From assembly GCF_001421355.1 (NCBI RefSeq), contig NZ_LMKC01000001.1, positions 124,001 through 188,000 of the forward strand: a stretch of DNA of 64,000 bases, given 5' to 3'. The notes below the pieces were generated by a model, which saw only the letters and a list, made by a program, of their open reading frames with translations, did no database searches and was not told where the DNA came from. This document shows, one piece after another, positions 46,656 to 55,724 of the stretch; positions within the stretch are counted from its first letter, which is position 1; every line of letters starts with the position of its first letter. The position numbers were made by a program, and so were the translations under genes. This DNA comes from Sphingomonas sp. Leaf9 (GTDB taxonomy: Bacteria; Pseudomonadota; Alphaproteobacteria; Sphingomonadales; Sphingomonadaceae).

Positions 46656-47912
46656 TCAGATCGCCTTCATCACCAGCGAAGCGTTGGTACCGCCGAAGCC
46701 GAACGAGTTGTTCAGCACGGCGCGAACCTGCCGCTTCTTGGCGACATGCGGCACCAGGTCGACGCCCTCGGTGCCGTCATCCGGATTGTCGAGGTTGAGC
46801 GTCGGCGGCACGATCTGGTCGCGCAGCGCGAGGATGCAGAAGATGCTCTCCACCGCGCCCGCGCCGCCCAGCAGGTGGCCGATCGCCGACTTGGTGCTGC
46901 TCATCGACGCACCCGACAGGTCGTCGCCGAACACGCGCTTGGCCGCGGCCAGTTCGATCGTGTCGGCCATGGTCGAGGTGCCATGCGCATTGATATAGTC
47001 GATGTCCGACGGCTCCATGCCGGCCTTGCGCAGCGCCATGCGCATCGCATTCTCGGCACCCTTGCCCTCCGGATGCGGCGCGGTGACATGATAGGCGTCG
47101 CCCGACAGGCCATAGCCGACGACTTCAGCATAGATTTTCGCTCCGCGCGCCTTGGCGTGCTCATATTCCTCGAGCACGACGACACCCGCGCCCTCGCCCA
47201 TCACGAAACCGTCGCGGCCCTTGTCATAGGGGCGGCTGGCCTCGGTCGGGCGGTCGTTCATGCTCATGTTCAGCGCGCGTGCCTGGGCGAAACCGGCGAC
47301 GCCCAGCGGGTTGACCGTGCTTTCGGCACCGCCCGCCAGCATGATGTCGGCATCGTCGTCACGGATCATCCGCGCCGCGTCGCCGATCGAATGCGCACCG
47401 GTCGAGCACGCGGTGACGACCGCATGGTTCGGGCCCATCAGGCCGTACTTGATCGACACCTGACCGGAAATCAGGTTGATGAGGCGACCATGGACGAAAT
47501 GCGGGCTGACCCGGCCCGGGCCCCGCTCGTGCAGGTTGACCGACTCGATCTCGATACCCGGCAACCCGCCGATGCCCGACCCGATCGAGACGCCGGCGCG
47601 CAGCTTCGTCGCCTCGTCCATCTCGGTCAGCCCGGCATCTTCCAGCGCCTGTCCGGCGGCATCGATGCCATAGATGATGAACGGATCGACCTGCCGCTGA
47701 ATCTTGTGATCGACCCGTTTGTTGGGGTCGAACCCATATTCATGGTCCGCCGGCTTCACCTCGCACGCAATCTGGCACTTCTGGTTCGACGCATCGAAAT
47801 GCGTGATCGGCCCCGCCCCGGACTTGCCGGCGATCAGGTTCTTCCAGGCGGTTTCGACCTCGGCACCCAGCGGGGTCACGAGGCCGAGGCCGGTCACGAC
47901 TACGCGGCGCAT
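46656..47912 (-). CDS. fabF: Beta-ketoacyl-ACP synthase II
   Basis: Condensing enzyme for fatty acid elongation (418 aa). N-terminus MRRVVVTGLGLVTPLG; catalytic Cys in VVTACSTGAHSIG; His residues in INAHGTSTMADTIE and KSAIGHLLGGAGAVE; GFGGTNASL at the C-terminus. ATG at 47912. It is next to acpP, its acyl carrier, in the order acpP - fabF - mltG. Confidence 0.96.
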   Translation of the reverse strand: MRRVVVTGLGLVTPLGAEVETAWKNLIAGKSGAGPITHFDASNQKCQIACEVKPADHEYGFDPNKRVDHKIQRQVDPFIIYGIDAAGQALEDAGLTEMDEATKLRAGVSIGSGIGGLPGIEIESVNLHERGPGRVSPHFVHGRLINLISGQVSIKYGLMGPNHAVVTACSTGAHSIGDAARMIRDDDADIMLAGGAESTVNPLGVAGFAQARALNMSMNDRPTEASRPYDKGRDGFVMGEGAGVVVLEEYEHAKARGAKIYAEVVGYGLSGDAYHVTAPHPEGKGAENAMRMALRKAGMEPSDIDYINAHGTSTMADTIELAAAKRVFGDDLSGASMSSTKSAIGHLLGGAGAVESIFCILALRDQIVPPTLNLDNPDDGTEGVDLVPHVAKKRQVRAVLNNSFGFGGTNASLVMKAI

Positions 47913-48027
47913 GGCATTCTCTCCGTTCAGATACGTAACGAACGACCCCCCGCCCATGGCTTTTCGCCGGGACGGGGGGCCGTGAAATCATGGCAATCGG
48001 CAGGGCGGCGGGGCCGCCCCGGCCGGA

Positions 48028-48264
48028 TCAGCCCTTGTGCTCGTCGATATAGGTGATCGCGTCCTTGACGGTCGTGATCTTCTCGGCGGCATCATCGGGG
48101 ATCTCTACGCCGAATTCTTCCTCGAACGCCATGACCAGCTCGACGATGTCGAGGCTGTCCGCGCCCAGATCGTCGATGAAGCTCGCGTCTTCGGTAACCT
48201 TTTCCGCTTCGACGCCGAGATGCTCGACGACGATCTTCTTCACGCGTTCGGCGGTCTCGCTCAT
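48028..48264 (-). CDS. acpP: Acyl carrier protein
   Basis: Small acidic carrier (78 aa) with the phosphopantetheine attachment site Ser37 in [15 protein letters not shown]. The length and sequence are typical of alphaproteobacterial AcpP. ATG at 48264 is preferred over 48270 because GAGGGA lies 6 nt before it. It is flanked by fabF downstream and, beyond one unknown gene, fabG upstream. Confidence 0.97.
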   Translation of the reverse strand: MSETAERVKKIVVEHLGVEAEKVTEDASFIDDLGADSLDIVELVMAFEEEFGVEIPDDAAEKITTVKDAITYIDEHKG

Positions 48265-48355
48265 ATTCATTCCCTCTTCAGATACCGGGGTGTTTATTAC
48301 CTGAACGCCCCTAAAGCGCGTCCGGCCCGCGCGCAAGAGCGCGGGTGCGGACGCA

Positions 48356-48865
48356 TTAACCCTTGGCAGCGAACAATCGTGCCAGCGTCGCCGCGTTGAA
48401 GGCATATCCGCCCATCAGCCGCTGGATTCGCGTATCGGCCTTCTTGGCACCCGCAAGGCTCATCAAGCCATCCATGAACGCATCCACCTCAGGCGTCTGC
48501 TTGCGCGCCAGAAACGCGTTCAGCACGGCGGGCGACGTCTGGCTGAGGCGACGGTTGACCGCGACCGGATCGACGCCCTTGGCCGACAGGCCCGATGCCA
48601 GCGCCTCGACGGCGATGCTGGTCACGACGATGTCGCCCGCGCGTGCATCCGCCTTGCCGGTGCCCGGCTGGCAGGTCGCGGCCTGGCGCCGCGCCGCCTT
48701 GACCAGCGCATCGGTGGCGGGCGAGGGCTTCTTGCCCTCCAGCACGCCGACGATCATGCCCTGCTGCATCTTTGCCAGATCACCCTTGGGCAGCTTTGCC
48801 ACGGTGCATTTGACGACATTGGCATCACCCGCGGCCAACATCGCCGCAATCAGCATCACGCTCAT
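48356..48865 (-). CDS. Unknown protein between fabG and acpP
   Basis: A 169-residue protein whose start overlaps the fabG stop by 4 bases (ATGA), so it is co-translated with fabG. The N-terminus [18 protein letters not shown] is short and hydrophobic, a possible weak signal peptide; two Cys (Cys20, Cys65) would suit a periplasmic disulfide. The rest is Ala/Lys-rich and predicted helical. I do not recognise the family. It appears in the middle of a fatty acid synthesis operon, where no such gene is expected. Confidence 0.75.
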   Translation of the reverse strand: MSVMLIAAMLAAGDANVVKCTVAKLPKGDLAKMQQGMIVGVLEGKKPSPATDALVKAARRQAATCQPGTGKADARAGDIVVTSIAVEALASGLSAKGVDPVAVNRRLSQTSPAVLNAFLARKQTPEVDAFMDGLMSLAGAKKADTRIQRLMGGYAFNAATLARLFAAKG

Positions 48866-49599
48866 ACCATCGCCATCCCGCCATTCACATGGATCGTCTG
48901 GCCGGTCACATAACCGGCTTCCCGACTGGCGAGATAGGCGACGGCAGCGGCGACGTCATCGCCCTTGCCCAACGCCCCGGCCGGAATCTTGCCCAGCAGG
49001 GCGGCTTTCTGCGCTTCGGGCAGCACGTCGGTCATCGCCGACGCCATGAAGCCCGGCGCGACGCAGTTGACGGTGATGCCACGGCTCGCCAATTCCTGAC
49101 CCAGAGCCTTCGACATGCCGACCAGCCCCGCCTTCGACGCGGCATAGTTCGCCTGCCCGGGATTGCCGGTCTGCCCGACGACCGACGTGATCGAGACGAT
49201 GCGGCCGAAGCGCGCCTTCATCATCGGCTTGGCCGCCGCACGGCACAGGCGGAACGCCGCCTCCAGGTTGACGCGGATCACCTGATCCCATTCGTCGTCC
49301 TTCATCCGCATGGCGAGGTTGTCGCGCGTCACCCCGGCGTTGTTGACGAGGATATCGAGCTTGCCGAGCGCCGCCACCGCCTGCGGCACCAGCCCATCGA
49401 CCGCCGCGCCGTCCGACAGGTCGCAGACGATCGGCACATGGTCGCCACCCAGTTCGGCGGCGAACGCCTCCAGCTTGGCCGCGTTGGAGCCGGACAGCGC
49501 CAACCGTGCCCCCTGCGCGGCGAGGCCCCTGGCAATCGCCGAACCGAGGCCACCGCTGGCACCGGTCACGAGGGCGGTCATTCCCGTAAGATCGAACAT
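48862..49599 (-). CDS. fabG: 3-oxoacyl-ACP reductase
   Basis: NADPH-dependent SDR (245 aa) for the reduction step of fatty acid synthesis. TGASGGLGSAIA cofactor motif, NNAGVTRDNLAMRMKDDEW (the FabG-specific stretch), ITSVVGQTGNPGQANYAASKAG catalytic Ser-Tyr-Lys, and VAPGFMASAMTDVL. ATG at 49599 has GGAG 7 nt upstream; ATG 49605 is too close to it. It lies 22 bp after fabD. Confidence 0.96.
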   Translation of the reverse strand: MFDLTGMTALVTGASGGLGSAIARGLAAQGARLALSGSNAAKLEAFAAELGGDHVPIVCDLSDGAAVDGLVPQAVAALGKLDILVNNAGVTRDNLAMRMKDDEWDQVIRVNLEAAFRLCRAAAKPMMKARFGRIVSITSVVGQTGNPGQANYAASKAGLVGMSKALGQELASRGITVNCVAPGFMASAMTDVLPEAQKAALLGKIPAGALGKGDDVAAAVAYLASREAGYVTGQTIHVNGGMAMV

Positions 49600-49621
49600 C
49601 GTCATTCTCCAAAAATCCGGC

Positions 49622-50557
49622 TCAGAGCCGCCCCACCAGCGCCTCGATATCGGCCATCGTCACCATGCTGGTCGCAGTCGCGTCCGGCGCGATGCGCTTG
49701 ACCATCGCACCGAGCACCTTGCCGCCCAGTTCGACGAAATCGCTGACGCCGGCATCCTGCATCGCCAGCACCGATTCCCGCCAGCGGACCATGCCGGTCA
49801 CCTGCTCGACCAGCAGGCGGCGGATCGTTTCCGGATCGGCGACGGGTGCGGCGGTTACGTTGGCATAGACCGGCACGACCGGCGCCGAGAGCGCGACATC
49901 GGCGAGCGCCGCGGCCATCGCATCGGCGGCGGGCTGCATCATCGGGCAGTGGAACGGCGCCGACACCGGCAGCACGACCGCGCGCTTGATCCCCATCTCC
50001 TTCGCCAGCGGCACGGCGCGATCGATCGCGGCCTTCGCGCCCGAGATCACGACCTGCGACGGATCATTGTCGTTGGCGACGGTGCAGACCTCACCCTCGG
50101 CCGCTGCTTCGGCCAGCGCCTGCGCCTTGGCCAGATCGGCACCCAGCAACGCGGCCATCGCGCCCTCGCCCACCGGCACCGCCGCCTGCATCGCCTGCCC
50201 CCGCAGTTTCAGCAGCCGGGCGGTGGTCGACAGGTCGAGCGCACCCGCAGAACACAAGGCGGTATATTCGCCGAGCGAATGGCCCGCGACGAAATCGGCC
50301 TTGTCCGCCAGGCGAATGCCGCCCTCGCGCTCCAGCACCCGGAGCGTAGCGATGGCATTCGCCATGATCGCGGGCTGGGCATTTTCGGTCAGCAGCAGAT
50401 CGGCATCGGGGCCTTCGGTCATCAGGCGAAAGAGATTCTGCCCCAGCGCCTCGTCGACCTCCTGGAACACCTCACGGGCATAAGGGCTGGCGGCGGCGAG
50501 CGCGGCGCCCATGCCGACCGACTGGCTCCCCTGCCCCGGAAAGATGAATGCGCGCAT
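49622..50557 (-). CDS. fabD: Malonyl-CoA:ACP transacylase
   Basis: Transfers malonyl from CoA to ACP (311 aa). N-terminus MRAFIFPGQGSQSVGMG; catalytic Ser in VAGHSLGEYTALCSAG; His in VSAPFHCPMM; the conserved GQAMQAAVPVGEGAMAALLG. First gene of the minus-strand fab operon fabD-fabG-unknown-acpP-fabF-mltG. Confidence 0.96.
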   Translation of the reverse strand: MRAFIFPGQGSQSVGMGAALAAASPYAREVFQEVDEALGQNLFRLMTEGPDADLLLTENAQPAIMANAIATLRVLEREGGIRLADKADFVAGHSLGEYTALCSAGALDLSTTARLLKLRGQAMQAAVPVGEGAMAALLGADLAKAQALAEAAAEGEVCTVANDNDPSQVVISGAKAAIDRAVPLAKEMGIKRAVVLPVSAPFHCPMMQPAADAMAAALADVALSAPVVPVYANVTAAPVADPETIRRLLVEQVTGMVRWRESVLAMQDAGVSDFVELGGKVLGAMVKRIAPDATATSMVTMADIEALVGRL

Positions 50558-50724
50558 CGCCGACGTCTCCTGCAAATCCAAGCCGCGCGGGGTAGTCCGT
50601 CGGCCAAGCTGAACGCAAGAGGGCGCATTGCGACATAATGCGACCATTTCGCAACGGGACTGACAAACCCCGGTTACAGCCCCTCCCCATCTTGGCTCCA
50701 ACAGCAAATCGAAGGAGACCGAAG

Positions 50725-51102
50725 ATGAAGAAGCTGATCCTCGCCGCGATGACCGCCTCGTTGCTCGCGACCCCGATGGCCGCATCGGCACAGAGCCGCA
50801 CCGTCATCAAGGAGCGCCCCGGCCGGACGGTCGTGGTCGAAAAGAACCGCTTTGGCCAGAATGTCCGCAAGACCGTCGTCCGCCAGCAGCCGGCACGCTA
50901 TGCCAAGTGGCAGCGCGGCCAGCGGTTCGACCGCAACCGGGCGCAGAATTATCGCCAGATCGACTATCGCGCCTATCGCCAGCGCGGCGTCTACGCTCCC
51001 CCGCGCGGCTACCAGTGGGTGCAGTCGGGCAACGACGCGGTGCTGGTGGCGATCGCCAGCGGGCTGATCGGCGCGGTGATCGGCGGCGCGATCGCCAACT
51101 GA
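50725..51102 (+). CDS. RcnB-like periplasmic protein
   Basis: Small exported protein (125 aa) with a clean Sec signal (MKKLILAAMTASLLATPMAASA, cleavage near residue 22). A basic region rich in Arg and Gln follows, then YRAYRQRGVYAPPRGYQWVQ and a hydrophobic end (AVLVAIASGLIGAVIGGAIAN), the pattern of the RcnB family. RcnB of E. coli affects nickel and cobalt homeostasis; these sphingomonad versions lack a demonstrated metal role. GAAGGAG lies before the ATG. Confidence 0.85.
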   Translation: MKKLILAAMTASLLATPMAASAQSRTVIKERPGRTVVVEKNRFGQNVRKTVVRQQPARYAKWQRGQRFDRNRAQNYRQIDYRAYRQRGVYAPPRGYQWVQSGNDAVLVAIASGLIGAVIGGAIAN

Positions 51103-51139
51103 CCTTGCTTTCGCGCCCGATTCGGGTAAGGGGAGCGCA

Positions 51140-51172
51140 TCCGGGGTGGCGGGCATGTCCTGCCGCCCCGGA
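51140..51172 (+). promoter_or_regulatory. Strong hairpin in the rpsF leader
   Basis: TCCGGGGTGGCGGG can pair with CTGCCGCCCCGGA almost throughout, starting about 112 bp before rpsF, without a T run. Leaders of rpsF operons in many bacteria bind the S6:S18 complex for autogenous control; whether this hairpin belongs to that motif cannot be judged by eye. Confidence 0.35.
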
Positions 51173-51251
51173 CTGCATTTGAAGACGACAGCCGGAGGGG
51201 CGACCGCGATGGGCGCGGCGTCAGCGATCGGCCAACAGACGAGAAAGAACC

Positions 51252-51668
51252 ATGGCTCTCTACGAGCACGTGTTCCTTGCGCGCCAGGATCTGGCACAGG
51301 CGCAGGTGGACGCGCTGGCGGAAACCGCCACGAAGATCGTTCAGGACATGAACGGCAAGGTCGTGAAGACCGAAACCTGGGGCCTGCGCAGCCTCGCCTA
51401 TCGCATCGCGAAGAACCGCAAGGCGCATTACGTCATGCTCGAAATCGACGCGCCGGGCGATGTCGTTGCCGAGCTGGAGCGCCAGACGCAGATCAACGAA
51501 GACGTGATCCGCTTCATGACCGTCAAGGTTGACGGCCACGAGGAAGGTCCGACCGTGATGATGCGCAAGAGCGAGCGTTCGGAGCGTGGCGACCGTCGTG
51601 GTGGCCGTGATCGTGACGACCGTGGTCCGCGCCGTGAGCGCGAGCCGTCGGCCGAAGTCGAAGCGTAA
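51252..51668 (+). CDS. rpsF: 30S ribosomal protein S6
   Basis: S6 of the small-subunit platform (138 aa). [22 protein letters not shown] and the core [24 protein letters not shown] are typical. After about residue 100 comes a highly charged Arg/Asp/Glu/Gly tail ([16 protein letters not shown]), usual in alphaproteobacteria. First gene of rpsF-rpsR-rplI. Confidence 0.97.
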   Translation: MALYEHVFLARQDLAQAQVDALAETATKIVQDMNGKVVKTETWGLRSLAYRIAKNRKAHYVMLEIDAPGDVVAELERQTQINEDVIRFMTVKVDGHEEGPTVMMRKSERSERGDRRGGRDRDDRGPRREREPSAEVEA

Positions 51669-51679
51669 GGAGCAGCACC

Positions 51680-51904
51680 ATGGCACGTCCGTTTTTCCGC
51701 CGCCGCAAGAGCTGCCCCTTCTCCGCGAAGGACGCTCCCCGGATCGATTACAAAGACGTTCGTCTGTTGCAGGGCTTCGTGTCCGAACGCGGCAAGATCG
51801 TCCCGTCGCGCATCACGTCGGTGAGCGCCAAGAAGCAGCGCGAACTGGCCCAGGCCATCAAGCGCGCCCGCCATCTGGGCCTGCTGCCCTACATCGTTAA
51901 GTAA
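51680..51904 (+). CDS. rpsR: 30S ribosomal protein S18
   Basis: S18 (74 aa), partner of S6. [31 protein letters not shown] and [20 protein letters not shown] are canonical. ATG at 51680 with AAGGAG upstream, 11 bp after rpsF. The single Cys in KSCPF is common in non-zinc S18. Confidence 0.97.
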   Translation: MARPFFRRRKSCPFSAKDAPRIDYKDVRLLQGFVSERGKIVPSRITSVSAKKQRELAQAIKRARHLGLLPYIVK

Positions 51905-51916
51905 GGAGCGCCCGAC

Positions 51917-52510
51917 ATGGACGTCATTCTGCTGGAACGCGTCGAGAAGCTCGGCGCCATCGGCGACGTGGTGAAGGTAAAGGACGGCTTCGCCCGTAAC
52001 TTCCTGCTGCCGCGCAAGAAGGCGCTGCGCGCCAACGAAGCCAACAAGAAGGTGTTCGAGGCGAACCGCGAGCGGATCGTCGCCGACAACGCCGCCCGTC
52101 GCACCGACGCGGAAGCCGAAGCCAAGACGCTGGAAGGCGTTTCGGTCACGCTGATCCGTCAGGCATCGAACACCGGTCAGCTGTACGGTTCGGTCGCGGT
52201 TCGCGATCTGGTCGACGCGCTGGTCGCCGACGGCCACAAGGTCGACAAGTCGCAGGTTGCCCTCGACCGTCCGATCAAGGCAATCGGCCTGCACGACGTG
52301 AAGGTCGCGCTGCACCCGGAAGTGTCGGTTGCCGTCAAGGTGAACGTAGCCCGTTCGCCGGAAGAAGCCGAAATGCAGGCGCAGGGCGTCGACGTCATGG
52401 CGTCGATGTTCGAGCGTGACGACGCCGGCTTCACCGAGGATTACGATCCCAACGCCGAGCCGGGCGAAATCGCCCGCGACGACGCGAATACGGAAGAAGC
52501 GCAGGGCTAA
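51917..52510 (+). CDS. rplI: 50S ribosomal protein L9
   Basis: L9 of the L1 stalk base (197 aa): [32 protein letters not shown], then the long connecting helix and C-terminal domain ([16 protein letters not shown]). It has an acidic C-terminal extension of about 40 residues ([19 protein letters not shown]), longer than E. coli L9 but usual in sphingomonads. Last gene of the ribosomal operon; a terminator follows. Confidence 0.96.
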   Translation: MDVILLERVEKLGAIGDVVKVKDGFARNFLLPRKKALRANEANKKVFEANRERIVADNAARRTDAEAEAKTLEGVSVTLIRQASNTGQLYGSVAVRDLVDALVADGHKVDKSQVALDRPIKAIGLHDVKVALHPEVSVAVKVNVARSPEEAEMQAQGVDVMASMFERDDAGFTEDYDPNAEPGEIARDDANTEEAQG

Positions 52511-52533
52511 GCCCCGACGCGTTCGACCAATAG

Positions 52534-52566
52534 AAAAGGCCGCCGGAGCGATCCAGCGGCCTTTTT
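52534..52566 (+). terminator. Rho-independent terminator after rplI
   Basis: AAAAGGCCGC and GCGGCCTTTTT form a 10-bp stem closed by a 12-nt loop, with five T residues and more T after a C. It lies 24 bp after the rplI stop. Confidence 0.85.
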
Positions 52567-52597
52567 CTTTGCCTTTCGCACGAAAGCGCGACGGCGG

Positions 52598-52675
52598 TCA
52601 GGGACAGGCCACGCAGGCACCGATCACGGCAGCGAGCGGGATCAGCGAGAGGATAACGGGAACGGCCTTGGCCAT
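52598..52675 (-). CDS. Tiny putative lipopeptide (25 aa)
   Basis: Minus-strand ORF MAKAVPVILSLIPLAAVIGA followed by CVACP. It is one hydrophobic helix ending in IGAC, a lipobox-like sequence, with only four residues after the Cys. Entericidin-like mini-lipoproteins have a similar layout but longer tails. A GGCG-type ribosome site is only fair, so coding is uncertain. It is convergent with the ribosomal operon. Confidence 0.35.
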   Translation of the reverse strand: MAKAVPVILSLIPLAAVIGACVACP

Positions 52676-52811
52676 GGGAAGCGCCTTGCGGTGAATGGTT
52701 CAGCCGGATCAAAGCGCGATCGATCGAAAGGTTTCGCTGGGATGAACAGTATACGTATCAAATCAAAACTCTCCTGCCGGTGATTTCGTCGGTCAGGGTA
52801 CCGCTCGCCGC

Positions 52812-52840
52812 TTGACGGCACCGGCATTGCGGCGTACGAG
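52812..52840 (+). promoter_or_regulatory. Promoter of tRNA-Glu
   Basis: TTGACG and TACGAG with a 17-nt spacer; the -10 ends 16 bp before the tRNA 5' end. It fits a sigma-70 promoter with a weak -10. Confidence 0.5.
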
Positions 52841-52856
52841 CGCCCCTCCCGCAAAC

Positions 52857-52931
52857 GGCCCCTTCGTCTAGCGGTTAGGACGTCGCCCTCTCACGGCGAA
52901 AACACGAGTTCGATTCTCGTAGGGGTCACCA
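52857..52931 (+). tRNA. tRNA-Glu (anticodon CTC)
   Basis: Cloverleaf built by eye: acceptor GGCCCCT pairs with AGGGGTC; D arm around TCTAGCGGTTAGGA; anticodon stem TCGCC/GGCGA with loop CTCTCAC, anticodon CTC at positions 34-36; T arm ACGAG-TTCGATT-CTCGT; encoded CCA at 52929-52931. The whole body resembles bacterial tRNA-Glu. Confidence 0.95.
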
Positions 52932-53002
52932 GCGACGGCGCGACACTTCGCACCGGCTGGCAGATGACAGGCGCGGGTTCCCCGAAGCGAACCCGCCACC
53001 GA

Positions 53003-55090
53003 TCAGGCAAGGCCACGATTGCGCAGCAATGCGGTCGCGTCGGGCATCCGCCCACGGAACGCGACATAGCTGGCCGCAGGATCGCGCGAATTGCCCCGCG
53101 ACAATACTTCGTCGCGCAGCTTCTTCGCCAGCACCGGGTTGAACACGTCGCCCGATTCCTCGAACGCGGCAAAGCCGTCGGCGTCGAGCACTTCGGCCCA
53201 GGTATAGGCGTAATAGCCCGCCGAATAGCCGCCGTCGAAGATATGGCTGAAGTGCGGCAGGCGATGCCGCATGCCCACCGCGTGCGGCACGCCCAGATCG
53301 GCGAGCTGCGCCTTTTCCCACCGCACCGCATCGAAATCGGCGGGCAGCGCGCCCAGCGAATGCAGCCGCATGTCGAGGATCGCCGACGACAGCTGCTGCA
53401 CCGTCAGATAGCCCTGGTTGAAGGTGCGCGCCTCCAGCAGCGACTTCAGCATCGCCTCCGGCATCGGCTGTCCGGCGGCGTTGCGGGCGTGGACGCGCAG
53501 GATCGCCGGGTCGCTGACCCAGTGTTCGTGCACCTGAGACGGAAACTCCACGAAATCGCGGGTGACCGACGTGCCCGACAGGCTGGGATAGCGGACCTTG
53601 CTGAACAGGCCGTGCAGGCCATGGCCGAACTCGTGGAACAGCGTCTCCGCATCGTCGAGGCTGATGAGCGCGCGCTCGCCCGGTGCCGGGGGCGTATAGT
53701 TGCAATTGTTCACGACGATCGCCTGCTGCCCCAGCAACGTGCTCTGGTCGCGCAGCGAGTTCATCCACGCACCGGGCCGCTTGGTCGGGCGGGCGAACCA
53801 GTCGGCATAGAACAGGCCGATCGGCGTGCCGTTGCCTTCGCGCACCTCCCACACCTTCACGCCATCGGCATAGACCGGCACGTCGCTGCGCGCGACGAAC
53901 TGGATGCCGTACAGCCGCTTCGTCGTGTCCATCAACGCAGCGACCATGCCGTCCAGCGGGAAATACTGCTTCACCGCGCCTTCATCGAGGCTGTAGCGGC
54001 GCTGACGTTCCTTTTCGGCGTAGAACCGCCAGTCCCACGGCTCGATCCGGGTCACGCCATCGGCGCTGGCGAGCTTCAGCAGCGCCGCTTCCTCTTCCCG
54101 CGCGCGGGTCAGCGCGGGGCGATAGACGCGCATCAACAGGTCGGTCGCGGCCTCCGGCGTCTTGGCCATCGCATCCTGCAACACGAAGGCGGCGTGGCTC
54201 CGCGCGCCCATCAGCTTCGCACGCTCGATCCGCAGTTCGACAAACCGGCGGATGATCGCCGACGTGTTGTTGTCGTTCGCATTGGCGCCGCGATTATCGA
54301 ACGCCGCAAAGACCTTCTGTCGGGCGGCGCGGTTGGTTGCAACGGTCAGGAACGGTTCGACCGCCGACCGGGTAGCGGGGATCAGATAGCCGGCCTTGCC
54401 CTCTGCCTTAGCGGCGGTCGCCGCGGCGGACTTCAGGTCGGCGGGCAGCCCCGCGACCTCCGCTTCGGTCAGCAGGACGCTGCTCGCCTTCTGGTCGGCC
54501 AGCAGCTTTTGCCCGAACTGGACGCCGAGTTTTGCCTGTTCCTCATTGATCGCGGCGACGCGGGCGCGGGTCGCCGGGGGCAGCGCGGCACCGGCGCGGA
54601 CGTAGCGCTTGTACGTCTCCTCCAGCAGCCGCGTCTGTTCCGGGTCGAGGCCGAGCGAGGCGCGATCCTTGTACAGCCGGTCGACCCGCGCGAACATCGC
54701 CGGGTCGAGCGAGGTTTCGTTCGAAAAGCGCGTCAGTTCGGGGACGACCGCTTCCTCGACCGCCTGGATTTCCGGCGTGGCGTCGGCCGAGGAGACGTTG
54801 AAGAAGGCCGACGACACGCGCGTCAACTGCTGGCCCGACCGCTCCATCGCCTCGATCGTATTGGCGAAGGTCGGTGCCGATCGGGCGACGGTGATCGCGC
54901 GAAAATCGGCACGCGCAGCCTTCAACGCTGCATCGAACGCCGGGCGGTAATGCGCCGGACGGATCGCCTGATAGGGCGGGATGCCGTTGGTCCAGTCACC
55001 GAGCAGCGGATTGGCAGGTTCGGCGGCGCGCAGCGGCGTGTTGAGCAAAGGCAGCATGGCAGCAGATACTAACAGGGTACGACGATGCAT
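53003..55090 (-). CDS. dcp: M3 family metallopeptidase (peptidyl-dipeptidase Dcp-like), exported
   Basis: Zinc oligopeptidase (695 aa) of the M3A family. The zinc motif HEFGHGLHGLF and the third ligand Glu in DFVEFPSQVHEHW are present; NNCNYTPPAPGERALISLDD and FSHIFDGGYSAGYYAYTWAE are Dcp landmarks. The N-terminus MHRRTLLVSAAMLPLLNTPL looks like a signal peptide with a twin-arginine flavour, placing it in the periplasm. The 3' end is about 70 bp from the tRNA-Glu gene, convergent with it. Confidence 0.92.
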   Translation of the reverse strand: MHRRTLLVSAAMLPLLNTPLRAAEPANPLLGDWTNGIPPYQAIRPAHYRPAFDAALKAARADFRAITVARSAPTFANTIEAMERSGQQLTRVSSAFFNVSSADATPEIQAVEEAVVPELTRFSNETSLDPAMFARVDRLYKDRASLGLDPEQTRLLEETYKRYVRAGAALPPATRARVAAINEEQAKLGVQFGQKLLADQKASSVLLTEAEVAGLPADLKSAAATAAKAEGKAGYLIPATRSAVEPFLTVATNRAARQKVFAAFDNRGANANDNNTSAIIRRFVELRIERAKLMGARSHAAFVLQDAMAKTPEAATDLLMRVYRPALTRAREEEAALLKLASADGVTRIEPWDWRFYAEKERQRRYSLDEGAVKQYFPLDGMVAALMDTTKRLYGIQFVARSDVPVYADGVKVWEVREGNGTPIGLFYADWFARPTKRPGAWMNSLRDQSTLLGQQAIVVNNCNYTPPAPGERALISLDDAETLFHEFGHGLHGLFSKVRYPSLSGTSVTRDFVEFPSQVHEHWVSDPAILRVHARNAAGQPMPEAMLKSLLEARTFNQGYLTVQQLSSAILDMRLHSLGALPADFDAVRWEKAQLADLGVPHAVGMRHRLPHFSHIFDGGYSAGYYAYTWAEVLDADGFAAFEESGDVFNPVLAKKLRDEVLSRGNSRDPAASYVAFRGRMPDATALLRNRGLA

Positions 55091-55283
55091 GGGCGTCCTT
55101 CATCTGGTTGAATCGATGCGTTGAATGCGATGGTATAGCATCGCGTCGGGCTGAACCATGGTCATGCGGCATCGGAGATGAACGCAACCCGATCGAAGCA
55201 ACGGCGCGCGGCAGGCCAGGCAATTCCTCGTCCGACAGGCGACGACCGATATCGAGGGGTATTGCCACGGACGATCATAAGCA

Positions 55284-55303
55284 TGATATGTTACGTTATA
55301 TCA
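55284..55303. promoter_or_regulatory. Fur/Zur-like AT-rich palindrome upstream of the MerC-like gene
   Basis: TGATATGTTACGTTATATCA has 6-bp symmetric arms (TGATAT/ATATCA) and a GTTA-n-TTA-like core resembling Zur boxes. It ends 16 bp before the ATG at 55320, in a very G+C-rich background. Binding by Zur or another Fur-family protein is inference. Confidence 0.4.
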
Positions 55304-55319
55304 TTCGAGGCGATTGTCC

Positions 55320-55724
55320 ATGACGTCCAACACTGCCCTGCCCGAACTGCCGCCACGTCGACAGCGCCTGCTCGACGGCTTTGCCGTTACCGCGTCGCTC
55401 CTGTGCCTCATCCATTGCCTCGCGCTGCCGCTGCTATTCGTCGCCCTGCCGGTCCTTGCCACCATGCTGGTCGTGCCGGAGGCGTTCCATGCAATCGCCT
55501 TTACCTTCGCAGTGCCGACCAGCATGCTGGCGATGGCATCGGGGCACGCCCGGCACGGCCGCCATGGACCGGCCCTGCTGGCCGGGGCCGGACTTGCGCT
55601 GCTCGGACTAGGCGCGTTTGCGGTCGAGGCGGAAGTGGCCGAGCGAATCGTGTCGTCGATCGGCGCGGTGATCCTGGCCACCGCCCATGCGCTCAACTGG
55701 CGGGCATTGCCCCCGCGATCATGA
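55320..55724 (+). CDS. MerC-domain membrane protein
   Basis: Integral membrane protein (134 aa) with four helices and the Cys pair LLCLIHCLALPLLF in helix 1, the arrangement of the MerC family. MerC proteins import mercury ions, but no mer genes are here, and chromosomal MerC-like proteins in sphingomonads may handle other metals. HGHARHGRHGP between helices 2 and 3 is His-rich. A Fur/Zur-like palindrome overlaps the expected promoter. Confidence 0.82.
   Translation: MTSNTALPELPPRRQRLLDGFAVTASLLCLIHCLALPLLFVALPVLATMLVVPEAFHAIAFTFAVPTSMLAMASGHARHGRHGPALLAGAGLALLGLGAFAVEAEVAERIVSSIGAVILATAHALNWRALPPRS

Noticed and set aside
54996..55268. 90-aa minus-strand ORF at the M3 peptidase start
   Set aside because: It overlaps the signal-peptide region of the peptidase, has no ribosome site and no coding character.
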